A DNA stretch of 64,000 nucleotides from Firmicutes bacterium ASF500 (GCA_000492175.2 CP097573.1:3224001-3288000), one strand, 5' to 3'; counted from the stretch's first letter, positions 1 through 8,627 are shown. A program made the numbers and translations. Notes: generated from the letters alone by a model not told the origin.

Positions 1-557
1 ACAAGCGGCCCACGACGATGAAGGGTGGACATCCCTGGTGGTCTTACGTCTACGATGAATATTATGACTGCGTGATCTGCCCGGAATACCACATCCTGTC
101 CTACCGCACCACCAACCGGGACGGATACCGTGAATACCGCAGCGATCCGAAAATTTGCGCCCAGTGCCCCACCCGGCATTTATGTACAAAATCCAAAAGC
201 TTCGTAAAGACTGTCCTGCGGCACATCTGGAAGGGCTATGAGGAACTGGCCGATGATGCCAGATACACCCCGGAATACAAGAACCTTTACGCCAAACGCA
301 AAGAAACCATTGAACGGGTCTTTGCGGATGCGAAAGAAAAGCATGCCATGCGCTATACTCACTATCGTGGTCTGGCCCAGGTTTCCAACTGGGTGAGGCT
401 TAAGTTTGCTGCCATGAACCTCAAAAAGTTGGCAAGATGGAAAGCCAGAAAGCGCTTTGCTCCGCCCTCCTCCACACCCTTCTCCTACATTTTATTCCTC
501 ATTAACGTTGTGCCCTGTCTGGCTTCATTACCAGACAGGCCATTTTTCGACAAGCTG
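1..557 (+). mobile_element. IS1182-like insertion sequence, copy 1 (right part only)
   Basis: The window opens inside an element that is nearly identical to the last third of two complete 1590-bp copies at 41507-43096 and 45816-47405. Its right inverted repeat ends at 557 with CGACAAGCTG, the same end as in the other copies. The DNA just outside (559-588) is a perfect 11-bp hairpin, as at the other copies. The left end lies outside the window. Confidence 0.9.
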
Positions 558-638
558 CGGGGCGCATGGACGATTGCCCATGCGCCCCATTCGGTCAGCC
601 GCCCGCAGCGGGCTGGGCCTGGTAATAATTCGCCTTGA
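1..638 (+). CDS. IS1182-like transposase, C-terminal part
   Basis: This is the C-terminal half of a DDE transposase and its reading frame is already open at the first base. It carries the zinc-ribbon-like cysteines (CVICPEYH, CAQCPTRHLC) and the glutamate region of the catalytic triad (ETIERVFADAKEKHAMRY). It matches the proteins at 41576-43150 and 45885-47558 almost residue for residue. The frame does not stop inside the element: it passes through the inverted repeat (FFDKL) and reads about 27 codons of flanking DNA before the stop at 636-638, so the last residues are not transposon sequence. Confidence 0.9.
   Translation, partial: KRPTTMKGGHPWWSYVYDEYYDCVICPEYHILSYRTTNRDGYREYRSDPKICAQCPTRHLCTKSKSFVKTVLRHIWKGYEELADDARYTPEYKNLYAKRKETIERVFADAKEKHAMRYTHYRGLAQVSNWVRLKFAAMNLKKLARWKARKRFAPPSSTPFSYILFLINVVPCLASLPDRPFFDKLRGAWTIAHAPHSVSRPQRAGPGNNSP
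559..588. repeat. Hairpin flanking the right end of IS copy 1
   Basis: The arms GGGGCGCATGG and CCATGCGCCCC pair perfectly over 11 bp around an 8-base loop and start two bases after the IS end. The stop codon of a minus-strand reading-frame remnant lies at 595-597, so the hairpin sits where that gene's terminator would be. By analogy with copies 2 and 3 it is the insertion target and was probably duplicated on the left side. Confidence 0.7.
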
Positions 639-985
639 CCTTGTTGTCCAGGACAAAAGCGTCATAGCAGGATTCTTTTCTTTTTCTCAATGGAATTTCT
701 TAAATTTTTCCTACGGTCATTTTTCAGCCAAGCCAGCCGTTATAAAAAGCGGTCACCCCCAATGCGGCCCCTATGACTGTTGCAATGAGGATAACAATGA
801 CGCCTTTTTTGTGTTCCTTGAAATACGCCAATAGGATTTTCAAATCTTTCCAACAAAGCGCGGCCATCGGAAAAGCTGCTGACGGAGTAATTAGTGGTTG
901 ATTTTTCTTTCATATACTCCACGAGATAATCGGAAAGCTCCCGGACCATCAGCGGCTCGTCATCGCAGATCGCAAATGTTATCAT
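595..985 (-). pseudogene. Response-regulator and membrane-protein debris
   Basis: From 985 leftwards the frame starts as a LytTR/AgrA-type receiver domain (MITFAICDDEPLMVREL, with the acidic DD pair) and is coherent for only about 48 residues. It then loses frame near 840 and continues in another frame as a hydrophobic stretch (GVIVILIATVIGAALGV) that stops at 724-726. A third short frame ends at 595-597. No complete protein can be rebuilt, so this is decayed two-component or membrane gene sequence. The receiver assignment is good. The nature of the other pieces is unclear. Confidence 0.5.
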
Positions 986-1090
986 GTTCACCACCACGTT
1001 TTCTTATTAACTTACCAGCTTAGCAAAAGTGGGGCAGGGTTACAACCTCGATGTAATGGAATGTCGCAGAAACGTCATGAGATGTTTTGC

Positions 1091-2425
1091 TCAGTATCCA
1101 TACCGCTTCCGGTATTTCAACAGTAGCGCCACCGCCATCACCGTCCCCAGCAGCTCGGCCACCGGTGTTGCCAGCCACACACCGGTAACGCCGCCCAGCA
1201 GGACGGGAATGATCTGGATGCTGGCAGCGGTGAACAGGAAGGATCGGGAGAAGGCCAGCACAGCGGATACCACGCCGTTGGACAGGGCAGTGAACATCCC
1301 GCTGGCAAAGACGTTCAGGCCCACGAACAGCAGCGCAATGGAACACAGCCGGTTTCCCGTCACGGCCAGATCATAGACCGGGCTGTCGGGCCGGGTGAAG
1401 ATGCCCACGAGGGGGACCGTCGCCAGGACGGAGATCACCGTACACAGGACGGAGGCCCCGACGATAAACCGGACGCTGAACCCCACCAGCTTTTTCAGTT
1501 TCTCGTGGTTTTGCTCGCCGTGGTAGTAGGAGACCATGGGGGCTACGCCGTAGGAGTAGCCGATGAACAGGGCGCTGACAAACATAAGTACATACATGAT
1601 GATGGTGATAGCCGCAACGCCATCCTCGCCCACGTATTTCAGCATCGCCATGTTGAACAGCAGGGTGGTGATGCCCGACACCAGAGAGGTCGCCAGCTCC
1701 GACATGCCGTTGGTGGAGGCATGGAACAGCACGCCTCCCCGGAACACCGGCTTTTCAAAGTGGAGCAGATTGTCCTTCTTCCGAAACACCAGGAAGCCCA
1801 CCACGGCGGTGATGGAGTAGCCCAGGCCGGTGGCGATGGCCGCGCCCTGAATACCCATGTCGAACGGGGAGATCAGCGCGTAGTCCAGAATGATGTTGGT
1901 CACGCCGCCTGCCACGGTGCAGATCAGGGACAGGGTGGATTTGTCGGCGGCAATCAGGTAGAGGGAGAAGTTGTACATCAGCAAAATGGGGATGGTGAAC
2001 AGCAGGTAATTGCTCAGGTAGGTGCGGCAGTAGCCGAACACCGCCGGGGAGAGGCCCATGGCCCCCAGCAGGGTGTCCATCAGGGTGTAGCCCAGCACCA
2101 TCATCACCGTGCCCACAACGGCGTTGGTGAGAATCAGCAGAGTAAAATCCTGCCGGGCCTCCTGTTCGCTGCCCTCCCCCATTTTCTTCATCACCACGGC
2201 GCTGCCGCCGGTGGCCAGCATCCCGGACACCGCCGTAATCAGGGCAATGGCCGGGGCGGTAAGGTTGATGGCGGACAGAGCCTCCATGCCAATCAGGTTG
2301 GAGACGAACAGCCCGTCCACCATGGTGTAGAAGGTGTTGAACACCGTCATGACGATGGTGGGGAAGGCGAAGCGCAGAATGTTTCTGCCGGTGACGGGCA
2401 GGTGGTAAGAGTCCAATTTCTCCAT
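1091..2425 (-). CDS. MATE family multidrug efflux transporter
   Basis: A 444-residue polytopic inner-membrane protein with the usual MATE length and two homologous six-helix halves. The first half opens with the characteristic NILRFAFPTIVMTVFNTFYT and MVDGLFVSNLIGMEALSAIN. It should export organic cations or drugs using an ion gradient. The ribosome binding site (GGAGG) lies inside the last codons of the upstream hydrolase gene, six bases away, so the two genes form one transcript. The C-terminus ends in a basic tail (LLLKYRKRYGY). The substrate is not visible from sequence. Pairing with an amide hydrolase suggests that the two handle a common class of compound, which is inference. Confidence 0.9.
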   Translation of the reverse strand: MEKLDSYHLPVTGRNILRFAFPTIVMTVFNTFYTMVDGLFVSNLIGMEALSAINLTAPAIALITAVSGMLATGGSAVVMKKMGEGSEQEARQDFTLLILTNAVVGTVMMVLGYTLMDTLLGAMGLSPAVFGYCRTYLSNYLLFTIPILLMYNFSLYLIAADKSTLSLICTVAGGVTNIILDYALISPFDMGIQGAAIATGLGYSITAVVGFLVFRKKDNLLHFEKPVFRGGVLFHASTNGMSELATSLVSGITTLLFNMAMLKYVGEDGVAAITIIMYVLMFVSALFIGYSYGVAPMVSYYHGEQNHEKLKKLVGFSVRFIVGASVLCTVISVLATVPLVGIFTRPDSPVYDLAVTGNRLCSIALLFVGLNVFASGMFTALSNGVVSAVLAFSRSFLFTAASIQIIPVLLGGVTGVWLATPVAELLGTVMAVALLLKYRKRYGY

Positions 2426-2431
2426 GATATT

Positions 2432-3430
2432 CTAATTCCTCCAATCGATATCCTGACCGTTTCCCAGGTCGAAATACTGCGTCTCCTCCCCCTGCGCCGG
2501 GAGACGGACAGCGGAAATACGCCGGTTCTGGGCGGGGGCGAAGTAGTACACGCCGCTTTCGGCGCACATGACGCTGGTGCAGAGGGTCTGCTCGTACACG
2601 TCATAGTCCGGGTCGGCCTTCGCCAGCCCCTCGGGGATGTCCACCGGAGCGAAGGCCCGGAACATCCGGGAGACCCCCTCCAGCTCGTCCTTTCCCGGAA
2701 CGGCGAACTCCTTCATAAAGGCCAGCCGCACAAAGCGGGAGGGTGAGGAGTAGTCCCCCGGCAGGCCGGAGCCGCCGCCCAGCCGCTCTCCAAACTCCCG
2801 GATCTCGTGGCCCGCGATGGTCTGAGGGGCTTTGGGCAGGTTGGTGACCCCCACGAAGTTGCGCAGATTGGTCCGGTGCCACAGGTAGTTGGGGCTGTTG
2901 GTCAGCACGCCGATGGTGTTCCGGTGAATGGACAGGCCGTCCTCATCCGGCTCAATGATCATTGCCTCACCCCTCCCGTCGCTGAGGATATAGTGGGCGG
3001 GCAGGGGCTTGCCCTGGATGGGCTCGTCCACCAGGGTGAGGCGGGATAGCTCCTTCACCGCCTCCTCAATCCCGGCGCACCGGCCCAGCAGCCAGGCCAG
3101 CAGACGGCCCGGATGGACGGCGGTGCTCCCCGGCTTGGCGGTCTCCTCATAGACGGCGTACCCCGGGTAGTGGAGCAGCGCTCCCATCAGGTCGGCGGAG
3201 TTCACCCCGTCCACCAGAATGGGCTCCCCAAAGCCCAGCACCGCCATACCGGTATAGCCATACTCGCCGGGGACAGTTCCTTCCCCGTGAAGCCCGGGGG
3301 CACAGGGACAACCCCCGGGAACGCTGATAACCCGGTTAGCCGCCAGGTCACCGAACTGGTCGTAGGTCCGGCCCAAAAGGTGAAGGCCGTTTTTCGTCTC
3401 CCAGGAAAAGCTGCTGCATCCAAAATCCAT
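2432..3430 (-). CDS. Choloylglycine hydrolase family (linear amide C-N hydrolase)
   Basis: A 332-residue Ntn hydrolase of the penicillin V acylase / bile salt hydrolase family, which cleaves linear amide bonds such as those in conjugated bile acids or penicillin V. The start at 3430 is set by AGGAGG eight bases upstream. The family's catalytic set is visible: nucleophile candidate Cys5 (MDFGCSSFS), Arg and Asp in LLGRTYDQF, Asn in GVLTNSPNY, and Arg in SPSRFVRLAFM. The Cys is at position 5, not 2 as in classical bile salt hydrolases, so a short propeptide would have to be removed. The substrate is unproven. It is co-transcribed with the MATE exporter and divergent from a MerR regulator. Confidence 0.85.
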   Translation of the reverse strand: MDFGCSSFSWETKNGLHLLGRTYDQFGDLAANRVISVPGGCPCAPGLHGEGTVPGEYGYTGMAVLGFGEPILVDGVNSADLMGALLHYPGYAVYEETAKPGSTAVHPGRLLAWLLGRCAGIEEAVKELSRLTLVDEPIQGKPLPAHYILSDGRGEAMIIEPDEDGLSIHRNTIGVLTNSPNYLWHRTNLRNFVGVTNLPKAPQTIAGHEIREFGERLGGGSGLPGDYSSPSRFVRLAFMKEFAVPGKDELEGVSRMFRAFAPVDIPEGLAKADPDYDVYEQTLCTSVMCAESGVYYFAPAQNRRISAVRLPAQGEETQYFDLGNGQDIDWRN

Positions 3431-3525
3431 ATGAAAAACCTCCTGATTTCTCCCGTTCTGCCCTGCGTTCACGCCCTGCGGGCAGGAACATGGGCAGAGA
3501 TCGGGAATTATTTTGTCCCACGGAC

Positions 3526-3554
3526 TTGCAATTATTTCTGACAGGGGGTATCAT
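3526..3554 (+). promoter_or_regulatory. Promoter of the MerR gene in the divergent intergenic region
   Basis: TTGCAA at 3526-3531 and TATCAT at 3549-3554 are separated by exactly 17 bases. They lie between the divergent hydrolase and MerR genes, where a MerR-family protein would be expected to bind and control both sides. Confidence 0.5.
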
Positions 3555-3611
3555 AAACCGTGTGGTCGCCACGCAGTCAAGAGGTTTTTTCAAATTCAGG
3601 AGGAAATTTTT

Positions 3612-4463
3612 ATGGAACGTCAAAAGGGCTGGCTGACCTCCGGGGCTTTCGCCGCCTTATGCGGCACAACAAAAGAGACGCTGCGGCACTATAAGGACAT
3701 CGGCCTCCTCTCCCCGGCCTATCAGGGGGACAACGGCTACTTCTACTACGACGTGGAGCAGTTTTACGATTTTTACGCCATCTCCATCTTCCGCCAGACG
3801 GGGACGCCCCTGGAGGAGGTCCGCCGCTGTCTCCAGGGACAGGACGCCGCCCAGACGCTGGCGCTTCTGCAGGAGCAGCGGTGCCGCCTGGAGGCGGAGC
3901 GGCAGAAGCTGGCGCACATGGATTTCGTGCTATCCAGTGCCCTGCGCAATTTGGAGTTCGGGCCGGTCACCGACATGGTCCCGCAGACCGCCTGGTTTGA
4001 GGCGGAGCACCTGCTGGCCCTCCCGGCGGAGGAGCTGGAGGGTCTGATGGCCCCGACAGCCAGTGAGAACGAGATGCTGATCGCCGTGCTGGAGCGGTGC
4101 CAGGAGCTGTGTGGGAGGTACGGGATACAGACGGATTTTCAGCTGGGGGCCATCCATCAGCCTGAGGAACAGGGCGGGCCGGGAGCCATCAGCCACCTCT
4201 ATACCCGAATCAAAGAAAAAGCGGACTTCCCCTATTACATGGAGAAGCCCGCCGGGCACTATTTATATCTCTGCTGTCGGGGCCGCTGGGACATTTCTGA
4301 GGGCTATGCCGCCCTTAAACGCGATATCCTGGAGCAAGGCTTAAAAATCACAGGGAATTTTTACGCCTGCGATCTGGCCGGGTTCATCCTCAATTCAGTG
4401 GAGAAAAACGCGGCGTCGATGATCTCCGTGCGGCGATTGGACGGTCCCGCCGCAAGCAGGTGA
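3612..4463 (+). CDS. MerR family transcriptional regulator with GyrI-like effector domain
   Basis: A 283-residue regulator. Residues 5-75 form the MerR winged helix-turn-helix (TSGAFAALCGTTKETLRHYK, IGLLSP, GYFYYDVEQFYDFY). A coiled linker follows (about 85-120), and the C-terminal half resembles GyrI/BmrR effector-binding domains (MEKPAGHYLYLCCRGRWD). The start at 3612 is chosen because AGGAGG lies nine bases upstream; the frame is open farther upstream without a site. It is divergent from the hydrolase-MATE operon and is probably its ligand-responsive activator, as for BmrR-type multidrug regulators. Confidence 0.85.
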   Translation: MERQKGWLTSGAFAALCGTTKETLRHYKDIGLLSPAYQGDNGYFYYDVEQFYDFYAISIFRQTGTPLEEVRRCLQGQDAAQTLALLQEQRCRLEAERQKLAHMDFVLSSALRNLEFGPVTDMVPQTAWFEAEHLLALPAEELEGLMAPTASENEMLIAVLERCQELCGRYGIQTDFQLGAIHQPEEQGGPGAISHLYTRIKEKADFPYYMEKPAGHYLYLCCRGRWDISEGYAALKRDILEQGLKITGNFYACDLAGFILNSVEKNAASMISVRRLDGPAASR

Positions 4464-4468
4464 CCCTG

Positions 4469-5083
4469 TCACAGGCTCGCCTCAGCCTCGTCAACGGTCT
4501 TATGGCCGTAGAGATGGACCATGGTCTCCTGAATCATAAAGGCGAGTGACCTCCCCTGCCCCTTCAGCCCCTTCAGGTAGGCCGCGTAAAGCTCCAAAAG
4601 TTCGGTGGGGTATGTCGCGAGCTCGCCCCGCTCGTAGGTTTCCTGTGAGGTACAGCCTTCGCTGTCCCCATCTGCGGTAATGGGCCTCCCGGCGCCGGAG
4701 AGCTTTGGGTACTGCCTCGCCAGCTCCTTCCCCCATTCAACCATGATCTCTACGATTTCGTCGATGAGGCGGCGGCTTTTTTCCGGCACATAGGGCATGT
4801 GGCCCGCGATGTATTCATGATAGTACTGCGGGTCGGTATATTCCATCATGCGGCCATATTTTTCCGTCAGCAGGTTTCGGCCGCTCGCTTCGCAGGAGGC
4901 GGCGTATGTATAATAACAGCGCAGCATTTCGTCGGTCCAGTTTTCGTACTGACTGCGGCGCATGATATAAAAGGTCTTATAGTTGTCCTGACAGCTGGCC
5001 CTCCCGCCGATATTTTTCACGTTCTGGAACATGTTCCACTCTAAACTGATAATGCTTTCGATCAGCTTGATATCCTTTTCCAT
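4469..5083 (-). CDS. DUF4125 family protein
   Basis: A 204-residue soluble protein of the DUF4125 family, function unknown. The start at 5083 has GGAGG seven bases upstream. It opens with KDIKLIESIISLEWNMFQNV, a typical start for the family, and contains a conserved FYIMRRSQYENW segment. It is the last gene of a three-gene operon with DUF4037 and TPR proteins and converges on the MerR gene with only five bases between the stops. The cluster suggests that the three proteins work together, but no reaction can be assigned. Confidence 0.8.
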   Translation of the reverse strand: MEKDIKLIESIISLEWNMFQNVKNIGGRASCQDNYKTFYIMRRSQYENWTDEMLRCYYTYAASCEASGRNLLTEKYGRMMEYTDPQYYHEYIAGHMPYVPEKSRRLIDEIVEIMVEWGKELARQYPKLSGAGRPITADGDSEGCTSQETYERGELATYPTELLELYAAYLKGLKGQGRSLAFMIQETMVHLYGHKTVDEAEASL

Positions 5084-5115
5084 GCTGTTTCCTCCCTGTC
5101 CGCTTCCTTCGGCTA

Positions 5116-6075
5116 TCAATTGTGACAGTCTGTCATTGGGTGCATCGCGCGGAGCTGAGGGTCTCCGATCCCCTCCATAATCTCACCGGCGTGGCTCTGT
5201 AAAAAGCTATCCCGCGTCCGGGATAACGCCTGCGCCCGCAGCTCCTCTGCGGCATGAATACATATTTCCTCTGTCAGCTGGAATGCTTCCTCGTGGAGCG
5301 CTCCAGCTGATTTTTCTCCTATGAGGGCGGGAATCTGAACCAGCGCGGAGAGGAGCGGCGCAATTTCCCCGCCCAGTTTGGGCAGGGTCCGCATACTGTA
5401 AAAGCTCCACTTGTAAAAGGGTGTGTAACGCTGGTTTAACAGGTGTACCATGGAGACGGAGGCCTCCGTGAAACGGGCAAGCGCGAGGCTCGCGGCCACC
5501 TTGTCCTCCCGCTTAATCAGGCGAAGCAGATTGTACTGCCCGGCCTGGGCCATGACGGCGGCACGGGCGGCGATCTTCTTGCGGCGCACGTCCTCGGGGT
5601 AAAACGCGAGAAGCCTCTCCCTGGTCCTGGAAAAAGCCGGGTTTTGATCGTGGAAAAGCCGGCCGTTCGCGGCGCAGGCAAGGTGCGCCTCCGGGGTCAT
5701 GAGCCAGTCCATATTGCTCTGGGGGCCCTCGGGGCTTCCGGTGAAGCGCTTGTAAAAGCTCCCGCTGGTCATAACACCCAGCCTCTCCCCCGCGATGACG
5801 TTTTTTCTCGAAAACCCGCAAAAATCATCGGGCAGGCCGTCATACGCGTCCCGCAGCGCGCGGCCATACCGGGAAAAATCCTCCTCGCTGAGCCAGACAC
5901 AGAAGCCGGGGGCGAAGTCGTGATCCTGGGAAATTTGGTCGTCAAAGCCAAAGCACTGAGAGCCTTCCCCGCAAAGTCCGACAGACACCCGCGCCAACAA
6001 AGCCGGGTCGATGCATTCGATCATTTCCCGTCCATAGGCCTCGTAATACCTTTGAGATAGCTCCAGCCCCTTCAT
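5116..6075 (-). CDS. DUF4037 family protein, nucleotidyltransferase-like
   Basis: A 319-residue protein. Near residue 37 the segment GSQCFGFDDQISQDHDF carries the G-S ... D-x-S-x-DHD pattern of nucleotidyltransferase-fold proteins, which fits DUF4037. The start ATG at 6075 overlaps the stop of the TPR gene (ATGA), so the two are translationally coupled. The middle holds a helical domain with several aromatic and arginine-rich stretches. It may transfer a nucleotide to an RNA, protein or small molecule; the acceptor is unknown. Confidence 0.8.
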   Translation of the reverse strand: MKGLELSQRYYEAYGREMIECIDPALLARVSVGLCGEGSQCFGFDDQISQDHDFAPGFCVWLSEEDFSRYGRALRDAYDGLPDDFCGFSRKNVIAGERLGVMTSGSFYKRFTGSPEGPQSNMDWLMTPEAHLACAANGRLFHDQNPAFSRTRERLLAFYPEDVRRKKIAARAAVMAQAGQYNLLRLIKREDKVAASLALARFTEASVSMVHLLNQRYTPFYKWSFYSMRTLPKLGGEIAPLLSALVQIPALIGEKSAGALHEEAFQLTEEICIHAAEELRAQALSRTRDSFLQSHAGEIMEGIGDPQLRAMHPMTDCHN

Positions 6076-6935
6076 GGTCTCAGCCTCTCGTAAATGGACC
6101 TCGCCTTGTCTGCAAAGGTCTCCGCGAGGACGGCGTCGCCCAGCTTCTTGTAACAGCGGGCGGTATTGTCGCAAAGCACCGCGTAGCTCGTGTTCCCGTC
6201 GCCGAACTCCGCCTCGATCAGCTTCATCGCCTCCTGGAACTGCGCAACAGCCGCTGTATAGTCCCCTTTTGTATAGCTGATCTTTCCCAAAACGTTGACC
6301 GCTGCGGCGTAGTGAGTGTCATGTCTGCCGCCGGCCTTTTCAAAGGCGGCAAGGGCCAGTGAAGCTTTTTCTTCGGCATCGGCAAGCCGGTCCGAGGCAA
6401 GGCAAAGCTGGGCCCAGTTCGTGTAGGTAATCGCGACCTCTGATTCAGTCCCCGTCAGGCCCTCCAGGACGGAAAGGGCCGTCCGCAGGTGCTTCTCGGC
6501 ATTTGGGAGGTCCCCGGCGTCCTGGTACAGGGAGCTGATGTTGTTGTGTAAGGTCGCGACGCGGTAATCCGTGGTCAGCCCCTTTTCCTCAAAGATTTCG
6601 GCGGCTTTTTGGAAAAGGGAGAGCGCCCGTTCTCTTTCGCCGGCCTGCGTACAGGTCGTGGCGTAATTGATCAGGGTCGTGGCGTAATGCTCGCTGTCAG
6701 AGAGGCCAAGCCGTTCTAAATAAGCAAGGGCCTTTTCATAGAGCGCCCCGCCCTCTTTATATCGGGACAGCTTGCGGTAATAGCCTCCAAGCTCGTTGCA
6801 AATCGCGATGGCGGGTCGGAGCTCGCCGCTGTGTTCCGCCTCCTCCAAGCTCTCCTTCATGTACATTTCCGCTTCCCGTATCTCCCTGTTTTCGAAGAGT
6901 GTATCAAGTTTTGCGAAAAACTGGTTGATATCCAT
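6072..6935 (-). CDS. Tetratricopeptide repeat protein
   Basis: A 287-residue all-helical protein made of about six TPR units of roughly 40 residues, for example ATTLINYATTCTQAGERERA and AVLCDNTARCYKKLGDAVLA. GGGAGG precedes the ATG at 6935. It has no signal peptide or membrane segment, so it is probably a cytoplasmic scaffold. It is the first gene of the operon with the DUF4037 and DUF4125 genes and likely bridges partners for them. Confidence 0.85.
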   Translation of the reverse strand: MDINQFFAKLDTLFENREIREAEMYMKESLEEAEHSGELRPAIAICNELGGYYRKLSRYKEGGALYEKALAYLERLGLSDSEHYATTLINYATTCTQAGERERALSLFQKAAEIFEEKGLTTDYRVATLHNNISSLYQDAGDLPNAEKHLRTALSVLEGLTGTESEVAITYTNWAQLCLASDRLADAEEKASLALAAFEKAGGRHDTHYAAAVNVLGKISYTKGDYTAAVAQFQEAMKLIEAEFGDGNTSYAVLCDNTARCYKKLGDAVLAETFADKARSIYERLRP

Positions 6936-6980
6936 AAAAGCCTCCCTTCCGCCTCAGCATATGCGTCGCTCTTTTTCGCT

Positions 6981-7009
6981 ATTATAGCACGTTTCGCCTG
7001 GAAGGTCTA
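6981..7009 (-). promoter_or_regulatory. Promoter of the TPR-DUF4037-DUF4125 operon
   Basis: On the minus strand TAGACC (7009-7004) and a perfect TATAAT (6986-6981) are 17 bases apart, 46 bases upstream of the TPR start codon. The -35 element is weak. The -10 element carries the extended TGC. Confidence 0.55.
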
Positions 7010-7122
7010 TCGTCACTTTATTGCGGATCGCAGGACCGTCAAACAAATCGGACAAGGAGACCAAGCGGAGAAAGCCAGCGGAAAGAACACTTGAAAAGGA
7101 AGACAGCCTGCTGCTCCTATCG

Positions 7123-7151
7123 TTGACGAAAATACGGAGAGGAGTTATACT
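7123..7151 (+). promoter_or_regulatory. Strong sigma-A-type promoter upstream of the WYL regulator
   Basis: TTGACG (7123-7128) and TATACT (7146-7151) are spaced by 17 bases. The predicted transcript has a leader of about 160 nt before the start at 7320. The leader contains a small hairpin (CGCTGA ... TCAGCG) near 7170-7200, but no riboswitch class is recognisable. Confidence 0.65.
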
Positions 7152-7319
7152 GAATCTACAAAACAGTTGGGAGCAGCTGCGCTGAAATCTCACCTCAGCG
7201 GGCTCCAATAGCAGCTCGCCGGTCTTGCGGCGCTTCCGCGATGAAGCGGCTGGCTTCGAGGCCGACCTTCTGGCCTGATACCGCTTGCTATACTTACCGC
7301 AGAGAGTGGGGGCGAACTG

Positions 7320-8225
7320 ATGAAGATCGACCGTCTGATTGGAATTATCACAATATTGCTCCGCAGCGATCAGGTCACCGCCCCTGAGCTTGCGGAACGG
7401 TTCGAGGTATCCAGGCGGACGATCAATCGAGACATCGAGGATATTTGCAGGGCGGGTATCCCGCTTGTGACCACTCAAGGCTACGGCGGCGGCATCTCCA
7501 TCTCAGATGGCTATAAGCTGGACCACGCGCTATTGACTCAGGAGGAGCTGTGTATGTTGTTCTCTGGCTTGAAGGGTCTGGACAGCATATCGGAAAAGCC
7601 CTGTTCTCCCCTTCTGGCCGAGAAGCTGTCCGCCAGTGAGGCAGAAGCGGCGGGCGCTATGGTCATTGACCTCGCCTCCCATCATCAAAAATCCCTGATC
7701 CAAAAAATCAGCGCGATTCAGGAGGCGATCCAAAACAGGCGGCACATATCCTTCTGGTACTACTATGAAAAAGGGGAAAGCCACCGCACCATCGAGCCCT
7801 GTAAGCTGATTTTCAAATGGTCAGCATGGTATGTATGGGGGTATTGCCTGGAGCGGCAGGATTTCAGGCTGTTCAAGCTGAACCGTCTCTGGAGCATGGA
7901 AACCGGTGCGGACACCTTCGCGCCGCGAGAGCTGCCAGCTCTGGACCTGGACCAATATTTTTCAGTGGGCGGGATACACCTCAAGGCCCTGTTTCATAAG
8001 CATCAAAAATACCGTCTTGTGGAGGAGTACGGCCCCGACTGCTTTCAGCCCGGGCCCAAGGACAGCCTACTGTTCGAACGGGATTTTGTCAGCTATTCCC
8101 ATATGCTGGAGTGGGTATTGAGCTTCGGCGGTCAGGCTGAGGTGCTGGAGCCGCGGCGGCTCCGGGAGGACCTGCGGCGTCAAGCGGAAAAAATGCTGGA
8201 AAATTATGAGGAACATGACATATAG
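7320..8225 (+). CDS. WYL-domain transcriptional regulator (YafY type)
   Basis: A 301-residue regulator. Residues 1-60 form an HTH_11 winged helix (VTAPELAERFEVSRRTINRD, then GGGISISDGY). Residues about 135-210 form the WYL domain (RRHISFWYYYEKGESHRTIE, SAWYVWGYCLERQDFRLFKL), followed by the C-terminal WCX-like extension. Such proteins sense a ligand, often a nucleic acid, through the WYL domain. It is followed 50 bases later by a DUF3795 gene on the same strand, a frequent pairing in Clostridia. Confidence 0.88.
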   Translation: MKIDRLIGIITILLRSDQVTAPELAERFEVSRRTINRDIEDICRAGIPLVTTQGYGGGISISDGYKLDHALLTQEELCMLFSGLKGLDSISEKPCSPLLAEKLSASEAEAAGAMVIDLASHHQKSLIQKISAIQEAIQNRRHISFWYYYEKGESHRTIEPCKLIFKWSAWYVWGYCLERQDFRLFKLNRLWSMETGADTFAPRELPALDLDQYFSVGGIHLKALFHKHQKYRLVEEYGPDCFQPGPKDSLLFERDFVSYSHMLEWVLSFGGQAEVLEPRRLREDLRRQAEKMLENYEEHDI

Positions 8226-8275
8226 GTGTCGTATCCCCTCGAATACAATAGCGGTATCTGAAAGGAGGCGGCAAA

Positions 8276-8548
8276 ATGGCGGAATCAAGATGCGGGTTAC
8301 TCTGCGCTCAGTGCGCCTATCGTGAGCAGATGAACTGTCCGGGCTGCGTACATATGAGCAAGCCATTTTGGGGCGACAGCTGCCCTGTCAAGTCCTGCTG
8401 CGAGGGCAAGGGCAAAACGCACTGCGGGGAGTGTGACAGCTTCCCCTGCGATCTGCTCCATCAATTCGCTTACGACCCCAAGCAAGGGGACGACGGTAAG
8501 CGCATTGAACAGTGCAGGGCATGGAGTAAAGGAATCCCCACTGTCTGA
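8276..8548 (+). CDS. DUF3795 family cysteine-rich protein
   Basis: A 90-residue protein with 13 cysteines arranged in CxxC-like pairs (CGLLCAQCAYREQMNCPGC, HCGECDSFPC), typical of DUF3795, which probably binds zinc or an iron-sulphur cluster. AGGAGG sits eight bases before the ATG. It is cotranscribed with the WYL regulator. Function unknown. Confidence 0.85.
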   Translation: MAESRCGLLCAQCAYREQMNCPGCVHMSKPFWGDSCPVKSCCEGKGKTHCGECDSFPCDLLHQFAYDPKQGDDGKRIEQCRAWSKGIPTV

Positions 8549-8556
8549 ACGCAAAA

Positions 8557-8588
8557 GGGCCCGCGCCGCTGTCAAGCGGCGCGGGCCC
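8557..8588. terminator. Bidirectional terminator-like hairpin
   Basis: Two perfect 14-bp arms (GGGCCCGCGCCGCT and AGCGGCGCGGGCCC) enclose GTCA between convergent genes. On the minus strand the stem is followed by TTTTGC, so it should mainly terminate the defence-like operon. On the plus strand no T tract follows. Confidence 0.75.
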
Positions 8589-8627
8589 CTGCCATTGCTG
8601 CCAGAGGAGCGGTCAGGCAAGAAATTT

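Noticed and set aside
1505-2746. Long plus-strand frame (413 codons) rich in His, Gly and Gln
   Set aside because: It is antisense to the MATE and hydrolase genes, has no ribosome binding site, and its composition is that of a shadow of GC-rich codons.
6954-7478. 174-codon minus-strand frame between the TPR operon and the WYL gene
   Set aside because: It overlaps both promoters and the start of the WYL gene and contains no recognisable domain.
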